Part shown: in pieces, positions 1-5,244 of the stretch
How positions within the stretch are numbered: position 1 is the first letter of the stretch
Layout: every line of letters begins with the position of its first letter
Assembly (NCBI GenBank): GCA_030151925.1
Contig: JASLCY010000271.1
Location: 1 to 6,219, forward strand
Origin: Oligoflexus sp.
Lineage (GTDB): Bacteria; Bdellovibrionota_B; Oligoflexia; Oligoflexales; Oligoflexaceae
Length of the DNA: 6,219 nt
Reading direction: 5' to 3'
Notes under the pieces: generated by a model
Told to the model about the DNA's origin: nothing
What the model saw: the letters and a program-made list of their open reading frames with translations, nothing else
Databases searched by the model: none
Position numbers and translations under genes: made by a program

Positions 1-168
1 CTTTCGCTGGACGTTCAAACGGAGAGCGTCGGCAAATTCAACCAACGCATCACCAAGTTGAACAGCCTCCTCAACATCACCAACCTCGCGATCAACGTAG
101 CTTACGTTGGCCAAGCGATCGGCGGTGCGGCTGCGGTTCCGACCGTAAGCCAGGGCCAAGGTCTCTAA
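1..168 (+). CDS. C-terminal end of an unrecognised protein (5' truncated)
   Basis: An open frame enters from the left edge in frame 1 and runs 55 codons to a TAA at 166-168. The visible part starts LSLDVQTESVGKFNQ and ends in a small-residue tail, AVPTVSQGQGL. In between lies a polar, Asn-rich helix-like stretch (KLNSLLNITN) and then a hydrophobic Ala/Gly stretch (INVAYVGQAIGGAAA). That could be one membrane helix or a packed helix of a filament-type protein, but I do not recognise the family and assign no function. A GC-rich hairpin follows 26 bases after the stop, which supports this being a true gene end. It is convergent with the pyrophosphatase gene and probably unrelated to the cytochrome operon. 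Confidence 0.7.
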   Translation, partial: LSLDVQTESVGKFNQRITKLNSLLNITNLAINVAYVGQAIGGAAAVPTVSQGQGL

Positions 169-193
169 TTCGGATTTAAGCCTAGATACAATA

Positions 194-226
194 AGAGCCC
201 CGGGACTGCTTCAGTCTCGGGGCTCT
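194..226 (+). terminator. Hairpin terminator after the first gene, possibly bidirectional
   Basis: A 14-bp stem (194-207 with 213-226, one G-T wobble) closes on the 5-base loop GCTTC. The plus-strand tail is only moderately T-rich (TGCTTCTTC). The minus-strand tail reads TTATTGTAT. The stem is strong and lies between two convergent genes, so it probably stops transcription from the left gene and may back up the pyrophosphatase terminator from the other side. Confidence 0.7.
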
Positions 227-241
227 GCTTCTTCAGGCGAT

Positions 242-265
242 AAAACCGGGGAGATCGGTCCCCGG
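242..265 (-). terminator. Rho-independent terminator of the pyrophosphatase gene
   Basis: On the minus strand the sequence reads CCGGGGA, then loop CCGATC, then TCCCCGG, followed directly by TTTTAT. That is a 7-bp GC-rich stem with a T-run, starting a few bases past the stop codon at 273-275. The plus strand has no T-run after the stem, so this one is directional and belongs to the minus-strand gene. Confidence 0.75.
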
Positions 266-272
266 CCCTGGT

Positions 273-929
273 TCAGGATTTGAGGGTGTGCGGGAACTTC
301 TCCGCGTAATCCTGAGCGGAGAGTTCGATCACTTTCAAAGCGTCTTTCGCGCCGTAGGTCGCCTCGATCGAGATATTGCGCTCGTTGCCCGCGCCTGGGA
401 TGTCTTTGTAGGTGAGGAAGTAGTGTTTGAGGCGGTTCAGGACGCCGACCGGGAATTCGCTGATGTCGTTGATGTGGCCGTAAACGGCGTCGTCTTTGAG
501 GATCGCGATGATCTTGTCATCCGCTTCGCCCTTGTCGATCATGCGGAAGCCGCCGATGGGCTTCGCCTGCAGGATAAGGTCGCCGTGCGTGATGGAGCGC
601 TCGGTGATGACGCAGATATCGAGCGGATCGCCGTCGCCTTCGAGTTTGCCGAGGTTCGATTCCTTGGCGGCGAACTCGGCCGTGCGGCGGCCGCAGTATG
701 TTTGCGGGACGAGGCCGTAGAGCGCGGGAACGATGTTCGAGAACTTCTGGGGACGGTCCACCGAGAGGTAGCCCGATTCCTTGTCGAGTTCGTATTTCAC
801 GGTGTCGGTCGGCACGATCTCGATATAAACGTTGAGAAAGGGTTGCTTCGCCCAAACTTTGATGCCGTGCCATGGATGTGGCTTGAAGTACTGCTTGAAC
901 TGCTCGAACATCGTCTGGATATCGCTCAC
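273..929 (-). CDS. ppa: Inorganic pyrophosphatase (family I, soluble)
   Basis: This cytoplasmic enzyme hydrolyses pyrophosphate to two phosphates with Mg2+ and so pulls biosynthetic reactions forward. The family signature is clear: EGDGDPLD, with Asp at about residues 99, 101 and 104. The N-terminal active-site region carries IEIVPTDTVKYELD and VDRPQKF, which give the expected Glu, Lys and Arg. There is also an ALYG segment, a KDDAVYGH segment with further metal-binding Asp, and a Tyr-Lys pair near residue 174 (LTYKDIPG). The HPWHGI opening and overall length (218 residues) resemble the longer bacterial subtype rather than the roughly 175-residue E. coli form. I chose the GTG at 927-929 because GAGGAGG lies 4 bases upstream on the minus strand and the predicted transcript begins near 964. 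An in-frame TTG at 960-962 would fall at the very 5' end and has no ribosome site. The gene is monocistronic and diverges from the cytochrome operon. Confidence 0.95.
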   Translation of the reverse strand: MSDIQTMFEQFKQYFKPHPWHGIKVWAKQPFLNVYIEIVPTDTVKYELDKESGYLSVDRPQKFSNIVPALYGLVPQTYCGRRTAEFAAKESNLGKLEGDGDPLDICVITERSITHGDLILQAKPIGGFRMIDKGEADDKIIAILKDDAVYGHINDISEFPVGVLNRLKHYFLTYKDIPGAGNERNISIEATYGAKDALKVIELSAQDYAEKFPHTLKS

Positions 930-933
930 AAAT

Positions 934-939
934 CCTCCT
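934..939 (-). promoter_or_regulatory. Ribosome binding site that fixes the ppa start
   Basis: The minus strand reads AGGAGG here, 4 bases before the GTG at 929. The spacing is a little short, but the match to the anti-Shine-Dalgarno sequence is perfect. It argues against the upstream TTG at 962, and against the internal ATG 18 bases downstream of the GTG, which would be 22 bases from this site. Confidence 0.7.
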
Positions 940-970
940 CGGGCGATTTGGTAAAGGCGCAAAATACAGG

Positions 971-998
971 ATTATACTCGCACCTTCCAGAAAGTCCA
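971..998 (-). promoter_or_regulatory. Sigma70-type promoter for ppa
   Basis: On the minus strand there is a perfect -10 box TATAAT (plus 971-976), a 16-base spacer and a -35-like TGGACT (plus 993-998, four of six consensus bases). Transcription would start near 964, giving a leader of about 35 bases to the GTG. This is by eye only, but the perfect -10 in the right place makes it convincing. Confidence 0.65.
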
Positions 999-1055
999 GG
1001 CTCCTCAATGCCGCTCCGAGCCGCTGCTCGATAATTAGTCAAAACGCCCGTCTGC

Positions 1056-1084
1056 TTCATTTGGCATGGGCTCCATGGTAAAAT
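1056..1084 (+). promoter_or_regulatory. Candidate extended -10 promoter for the cytochrome operon
   Basis: TGGTAAAAT at 1076-1084 fits an extended -10 (TG, one base, then TAAAAT). The best -35 at 17-base spacing is weak (TTCATT at 1056-1061, three of six). A start near 1091 would leave a leader of about 50 bases before the ATG at 1142. A small inverted repeat, CATGG-GCT-CCATG (1065-1077), touches the -10 and could be an operator. A weak -35 with an extended -10 often goes with activator control, but nothing here proves it. Confidence 0.4.
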
Positions 1085-1141
1085 TTGGAGATCCTAAAGT
1101 TTCATCCGGGCGGCTCGGCCGTCCCTCTCAAGCGAGCCTCC

Positions 1142-2017
1142 ATGAAGCTGCGGCACTTCACTTTACTCTGGTTGGTTATACTGGTCTTCATGTCTTATGA
1201 GTACCTCGTGCTCAATAGGCATTTGAACGGCCCGAGTATGCTGAGTCGCGCGCTCTGCGGACCGCTGGAGCATTGCGCGGCCGGCAAGAAGCTCACGCCC
1301 GACGCCGGCAAACCTCTGAGCTACAGCCTCGGTTGGCTCGGCTTCAGCACGATGGCCCTGACCAACGCCTACATCATCCGCAAGAGAGTGCCGCAGCTCG
1401 GCAAAGTCGGGAACCTCCAGGGCTGGCTCGACTGGCACATTTTCTTCGGCCTGCTCGGTCCGACCCTGATCCTCTTCCACTGCAATTTTAAAGTAGGCGG
1501 CCTCGTCGCCATCTCCTTCTGGAGCATGGTGATCTCGTTCCTGTCGGGAATCGTGGGCCGCTACTTCTACATCCAGCTCCAGCAGAGCAAAGTCTCCCTC
1601 AAACAAGACATCGATACGATGGAAACGCAGTTCGACCAATACGTGAAGGCTTCGCAGAGCCGCGTGACCGAACACGCGATGCTCGCCGCCAAGGCCCGGG
1701 CCTTCGCCATGGCGGGCGGCCTGCAGGGCCACGACCTCCGGAGCACGCCGGTCGCGATCTTCCTCCTCCGGTCGATGATAGGCGAGGCGCGCATGATGGT
1801 GGCCCTGCCGAGCGTACCCTGGCGCGGATCCAACCGTGTGGTCAGGAGGAAGCTGAAGGCCTGGGCGATACTGCGCCGACGCTTGCTCGATACGCATTAC
1901 TACCATCTGCTCTTCGGTTACTGGCGCACGTTCCATTCGCCCTTCGCGATCTGGATGTACGTCGTCGCCATCATCCACATCGTGTCGTCTCTCATCTTCC
2001 GTGTTTCGCACGGCTAA
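1142..2017 (+). CDS. Diheme b-type membrane cytochrome, probable inner-membrane electron carrier
   Basis: A 291-residue membrane protein with about five helices: 6-24, 58-78, 98-117, 120-143 and 268-287. Helix 3 has H99 and H113. Helix 5 has H265 and H279. Each pair is exactly 14 residues apart, the spacing that holds two stacked haems b between two helices in bc1-type cytochrome b. Positive-inside charges (RKRV after helix 2, many Arg/Lys in 144-260) put the N-terminus and the long 144-264 segment in the cytoplasm. H99/H265 then lie near the cytoplasmic face and H113/H279 near the periplasm. Residues 145-185 look like a coiled coil. C39 and C45 lie in the first periplasmic loop. I prefer the ATG at 1142 because the hydrophobic helix follows at once. 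An in-frame TTG at 1085 would add 19 residues upstream of the likely transcript start. The ribosome site is weak. The next gene starts 14 bases after the stop. I infer it passes electrons between the oxidoreductase, or quinones, and periplasmic haems. The exact family name is not known to me. Confidence 0.75.
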   Translation: MKLRHFTLLWLVILVFMSYEYLVLNRHLNGPSMLSRALCGPLEHCAAGKKLTPDAGKPLSYSLGWLGFSTMALTNAYIIRKRVPQLGKVGNLQGWLDWHIFFGLLGPTLILFHCNFKVGGLVAISFWSMVISFLSGIVGRYFYIQLQQSKVSLKQDIDTMETQFDQYVKASQSRVTEHAMLAAKARAFAMAGGLQGHDLRSTPVAIFLLRSMIGEARMMVALPSVPWRGSNRVVRRKLKAWAILRRRLLDTHYYHLLFGYWRTFHSPFAIWMYVVAIIHIVSSLIFRVSHG

Positions 2018-2031
2018 GCGGGATAAGACTT

Positions 2032-3378
2032 ATGCTGCATAAGCTTTATTACATCGTCACCCAGTCGACCCCTCTGCTCGGAATCCTCTTCCTGGTCGGC
2101 CTCGGCCTGTGGGGAACGAGGAAACGCAACAAGCACCAACGCGTCGCGAAGCGGCAGTGGGACGATGCGGTCGAGAAGAAGATGAACGAACCGCTCAGCC
2201 TCCATCCCGAGATCGATCCCGCTCTCTGCGGCGGCTGCGGCGCCTGCGTGGACGCCTGTCCCGAGGGCGACATCATCAAGCTCATCAACCATCGCGCCCA
2301 GCTGATCGAACCCTCCAAATGCGTGGGCCACGGCGAATGCCGCGCGTCTTGCCCTTTCGATGCGATCCAACTGGTGTTCGGCACCAAGACCCGCGGCATG
2401 GAGCTGCCGCATGTGGACACCAATTTCCAGACCAACGTCGCCGGCATGTATATCGCCGGCGAGCTCGGCGGCATGGGGCTGATCCGCAACGCGGTGAAGC
2501 AGGGCAAACTCGCCGGCGAGCATGCGACGAAGAGCCTGAAATCCGGGGTGAAAGCGCAGTTCGATGTGATCGTCGTCGGCGCCGGGCCCGCGGGCCTGTC
2601 CGCTGCGCTCGTCTGCGCCGAGGCGAAGGTGAAATACCTTTGCATCGAGCAGAATAAGTTCGGGGGCACGATCTATAACTTCCCCAAGCAAAAAGTGGTC
2701 ATGTCCTATCCGCTCGACCTGCCGATGATAGGGCAGCACAAGTTCAGCAAGAACAAGGTCTCGAAAGAGGAGCTGCTCGAGCTGTGGAGCGCGATCCGGC
2801 GGAAGGCGCATCTGCAGGTGAAAGAGGAATGCCGCTTCATCAACGTCGTGAAAAAAGGCGACGTCTTCGAAGTCGAGACGTCGGCGGGCTCGCTCACGGC
2901 CCAGAAGATCATCCTCGGCATGGGCGTCCGCGGGACTCCGCGGAAACTCGGTTTGCCCAACGAGGAATTGCCTAAAGTCACTTATAACCTCCTCGATCCC
3001 GACCAATACCAGGGGCAGTGGATCGCGGTCGTCGGCGGCGGCAACGCCGCAGTGGAGGCTGCCCAATATCTATGCAATGCGCGTCTGAGGAATAAAGTCT
3101 TCCTGCTCGTGCGCGGAGAGAACTTCGACCGCTGCAACCAGGAGAACCAGGACATCATCCGCGACTACGAGCGTAAAGGCCTGATCAAGATTTCCTATAA
3201 CTCGTCCGTGACCAGAATAGAGGCGGATCACGTGATCGTGAAGAAGGACGATAAGGAATTCCGCCTGCAAAACGATTACCTCTTCATCTTCGCCGGCGCT
3301 ATCATGCCGTTCGCCTTCCTGAAGAGCATAGGCGTCAACATCGAAACGAAATACGGTGAACCCGTGAAGGCGAGCTGA
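2032..3378 (+). CDS. Membrane-anchored ferredoxin-FAD-NAD(P) oxidoreductase with permuted domain order
   Basis: 448 residues. An N-terminal membrane helix (about 13-28) is followed by TRKRNKHQR, so the rest should be cytoplasmic. Residues 66-76 hold a full CxxCxxCxxxCP [4Fe-4S] motif. Residues 97-107 hold a second one with His at position 100 in place of the second Cys. Then comes TNVAGMYIAGELGGMG (134-149), which normally closes the FAD domain at the C-terminus of thioredoxin-reductase-like proteins. After it come the dinucleotide motif GAGPAG (183-188) and a second Rossmann motif, GGGNAA (335-340), for NAD(P). The chain ends at ETKYGEPVKAS, just where the displaced segment would normally begin. 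No CxxC redox disulfide is seen in the nucleotide domain, so it is not a thioredoxin reductase. It likely moves electrons between NAD(P)H, flavin and iron-sulphur centres and the neighbouring b cytochrome. The next gene begins directly after its TGA, implying translational coupling. Confidence 0.85.
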   Translation: MLHKLYYIVTQSTPLLGILFLVGLGLWGTRKRNKHQRVAKRQWDDAVEKKMNEPLSLHPEIDPALCGGCGACVDACPEGDIIKLINHRAQLIEPSKCVGHGECRASCPFDAIQLVFGTKTRGMELPHVDTNFQTNVAGMYIAGELGGMGLIRNAVKQGKLAGEHATKSLKSGVKAQFDVIVVGAGPAGLSAALVCAEAKVKYLCIEQNKFGGTIYNFPKQKVVMSYPLDLPMIGQHKFSKNKVSKEELLELWSAIRRKAHLQVKEECRFINVVKKGDVFEVETSAGSLTAQKIILGMGVRGTPRKLGLPNEELPKVTYNLLDPDQYQGQWIAVVGGGNAAVEAAQYLCNARLRNKVFLLVRGENFDRCNQENQDIIRDYERKGLIKISYNSSVTRIEADHVIVKKDDKEFRLQNDYLFIFAGAIMPFAFLKSIGVNIETKYGEPVKAS

Positions 3379-3783
3379 ATGATGAGCGTCCTGTTTAAAT
3401 CATTCGCGTTGAGCCTCTTTTTTACGCTGCTCCCGGCGTGCGGGACCAAGCAGCCCAAGGTCGAGGACCAAGGCCTGACCAACGCCGCAAAGAGCATCGA
3501 TCACACGAGTTTGACGACGAATTGCGCGGAATGCCATGAAGCCGAGCGGCCGCCTCCGAACACGGACCTGAATGCCACGCAGAAGCACGGCCTCGGCGCG
3601 GATTGCTCGAACTGCCATGACTTCCCGACCTTCCCGACGATCAAAAAAGCTGCAGTGCTCGGGCACAATCCCGCGCCCACGGTCTGCCTCGGCTGCCATA
3701 CCAGGGCCAGCACGCAGTCCACGCATGAGGCTCGCGGCGAATGCGCGCCTTGCCACAAGTTTCCGAACTGGAAGCCCGGGTAA
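3379..3783 (+). CDS. Tetraheme c-type cytochrome lipoprotein
   Basis: 134 residues. A short hydrophobic signal ends in the lipobox LPAC with the acylated Cys at 21. The next residues are Gly and Thr, not Asp, so by the E. coli sorting rule it would go to the outer membrane. Four CxxCH haem sites lie at residues 49-53, 76-80, 103-107 and 122-126. A His lies six or seven residues before each one (H42, H70, H96, H116), a natural set of sixth ligands giving four bis-His, low-potential haems. The protein has little besides haem sites and linker, as in small cytochrome c3/c7-like carriers. The ATG touches the stop of the oxidoreductase gene; a second ATG at 3382 is equally possible. GAAGG at 3366-3370 is the ribosome site. 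It probably collects electrons on the periplasmic side from the diheme b cytochrome. Confidence 0.88.
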   Translation: MMSVLFKSFALSLFFTLLPACGTKQPKVEDQGLTNAAKSIDHTSLTTNCAECHEAERPPPNTDLNATQKHGLGADCSNCHDFPTFPTIKKAAVLGHNPAPTVCLGCHTRASTQSTHEARGECAPCHKFPNWKPG

Positions 3784-3813
3784 TCATTTCCGGGCACCTC
3801 CCTAAAGCCATGT

Positions 3814-3863
3814 AAAACTGCTAAACTAGAGGTACCAACCCTTCTCTAGGTGAGCAGTTTTTT
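3814..3863 (+). terminator. Hairpin with T-run between the tetraheme and barrel genes (terminator or attenuator)
   Basis: The outer arms AAAACTGCT (3814-3822) and AGCAGTTTT (3853-3861) pair over 9 bp. After a 3-by-3 internal loop, CTAGAG (3826-3831) pairs with CTCTAG (3844-3849) around a 12-base loop. Six T residues (3858-3863) finish it. It has the shape of an intrinsic terminator, but it overlaps the start region of the next gene: the GTG at 3850 and the AGGTGA at 3848-3853 lie in or beside its right arm. It could trim readthrough from the three upstream genes into the barrel gene, and hide the ribosome site. Confidence 0.6.
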
Positions 3864-5244
3864 GACGTTTCAGCCTTTCATCCAATCGCCCGGCCGAGCA
3901 GCGGGAGCCTTGTGCGCTCTTTCGCTGTTTTTGGCGTTTGCGACGGCGCAATCGGCGAAGGCGGTGGAAGCGTCCGGGCAGGTGCGCGTCGGCGGTTATA
4001 CGCGCAGCGTGGAATTCGCCGAGCCTATCGACGGCGAAAGCAGCAACGACGAGAAAGTCTATTCGGCCCAACTGCGCATGAGCATCTACGACTTCTCCTC
4101 GCACGACGACACGGTGCAGATCGATCTGCGCGATAAGGTCGATAACTACGGCGCGCTGAACAGCGAGAATCTCACGCTCGAGAACTACAACAGGTTCCAG
4201 GCGCGCGAAGTCGCCTATAAACGCCCCTGGGAATCGAACCGCCTGTATTTCACGCTCGGGCGCTTTTCCTTGATCGAAGCGAACGTGCTGGATAACGATG
4301 GCGCCGAAGTCGGCTACCGGATGTCGAGGGATATGCGTTTTGGGCTCTTCGGCGGCCAGGCGCCGAAAGACGTGATCACGCCTTACTACGTGAATCCCGG
4401 CGTGAAATCGGTGAGCGACACGCAGGGCGGCGTCTACCTTTCCTACGACAAGAAGAACGGCCTCGAACGCGAGCTCTACACCAACAACGCGATCGCGATC
4501 GCGCCGACCTACAACCTGACCGATAAAGACAGCCACACCTATTTCTACCACATGGCTCTCTGGGAAATCAGCCAGCAGCATCGCATCTCAAGCTTCGTCC
4601 AGCACGATTTCGTGCCGACCTCAGCGCTTCGTCGGGCCAACATCACCTATACCTACACCGGCGAAAAAGTGAAATCGAACGTGAGCCTGCTGCAAACCAA
4701 CACGGAAGATTACCTGATCCGCCGCGATATCCTCGATCCTCTGGCGCCGAGTCCCGTGCAGACGCTCAGCTTCGACCTGCGGCACAGGATGTTGCCGGGC
4801 CTTTCCGTCGATTACAGCGCCGACTATTCGCGGCGCACGGTGGACGGCAAAAACGAGACCGGCGTCGCCCTCGGCGTTATATTGCCGAAGCTTTTGGTGT
4901 CGACCGGCTCCTTCCGCGCGCAGTACGGGATGCGCAATAACTATCTCAGCAAAGACAAATATATCCGCGGCGGCTACGAGTACTGGAACCAGAATTTCAG
5001 CATCTCCCTGATCCACACGGCCAGCCAGGAGGATTACGAAGACGGTTTTGTGAATCACAGGCAGGTGACCAATCTCGATGCGGGATTCTTCTTAAATGAC
5101 AGGATCCGCGGATCCCTCGGCTATCAACGCGAGAAAGATGATAAAGTATCAGCCAACGCGTTGTTCGTCATGCTCGGTTATCGCTTCGGCAAGGGCACGG
5201 TCGCCCCTGTGCGGACGAAACCCGCTCTGTTCGAGGAGATCTGA
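3850..5244 (+). CDS. Outer-membrane beta-barrel protein, porin-like, next to a multiheme cytochrome
   Basis: About 464 residues from the GTG at 3850. An in-frame TTG at 3862 has a better ribosome site (AGGTGA, 8 bases upstream) and gives 460 residues; I cannot decide between them. The N-terminus has a signal peptide with a hydrophobic core ALCALSLFLAFATA and a likely cleavage after SAKA. The mature part has no cysteine. It shows alternating polar/hydrophobic strands rich in Tyr and Phe, separated by charged turns, for example LRMSIYDF, LYFTLGRFSL and TYFYHMALWEI. The last strand is ALFVMLGYRF, ending near residue 446, and an 18-residue tail follows. These are marks of a transmembrane barrel of perhaps 16-20 strands (estimate). 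The following multiheme cytochrome starts directly after its stop, so I infer a porin-cytochrome pair as in Mtr or Pcc systems. It is shorter than MtrB (about 700 residues) and I see no specific similarity. A plain substrate porin remains possible. Confidence 0.7.
   Translation: MSSFLTFQPFIQSPGRAAGALCALSLFLAFATAQSAKAVEASGQVRVGGYTRSVEFAEPIDGESSNDEKVYSAQLRMSIYDFSSHDDTVQIDLRDKVDNYGALNSENLTLENYNRFQAREVAYKRPWESNRLYFTLGRFSLIEANVLDNDGAEVGYRMSRDMRFGLFGGQAPKDVITPYYVNPGVKSVSDTQGGVYLSYDKKNGLERELYTNNAIAIAPTYNLTDKDSHTYFYHMALWEISQQHRISSFVQHDFVPTSALRRANITYTYTGEKVKSNVSLLQTNTEDYLIRRDILDPLAPSPVQTLSFDLRHRMLPGLSVDYSADYSRRTVDGKNETGVALGVILPKLLVSTGSFRAQYGMRNNYLSKDKYIRGGYEYWNQNFSISLIHTASQEDYEDGFVNHRQVTNLDAGFFLNDRIRGSLGYQREKDDKVSANALFVMLGYRFGKGTVAPVRTKPALFEEI
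5234..5238 (+). promoter_or_regulatory. Strong ribosome binding site of the multiheme cytochrome gene
   Basis: AGGAG lies 6 bases before the ATG at 5245, inside the last codons of the barrel gene. It is the best ribosome site in the operon. Together with the zero-base gap, it predicts coupled and strong translation of the cytochrome. Confidence 0.7.

Noticed and set aside
930..962. Longer N-terminus of the pyrophosphatase from a TTG at 962
   Set aside because: The predicted transcript starts at about 964, which leaves no room for a ribosome site, and AGGAGG sits directly before the GTG at 929.
288..1034. A 248-codon plus-strand open frame across the pyrophosphatase gene
   Set aside because: It is antisense to a gene with intact catalytic motifs, promoter, ribosome site and terminator. 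Its translation is Val/Asp/Arg-rich, as expected of a shadow frame in GC-rich DNA.
1085..1141. Longer N-terminus of the b cytochrome from a TTG at 1085
   Set aside because: The codon overlaps the candidate promoter's start region, and the extra 19 residues add nothing membrane-like. The ATG at 1142 leads straight into the first helix.
1163..2011. A 282-codon minus-strand open frame
   Set aside because: It is opposite the b-type cytochrome and is a charged, low-complexity translation with no ribosome site noted.
2014..3066. A 350-codon minus-strand open frame
   Set aside because: It lies opposite the oxidoreductase gene, whose FeS and Rossmann motifs are clear. The minus-strand product has no recognisable motif and is rich in Arg, Ala and Asp.
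2032..3378. Thioredoxin reductase
   Set aside because: The fold is related, but no CxxC redox disulfide is visible in the nucleotide domain, and the protein carries a membrane helix and ferredoxin motifs.
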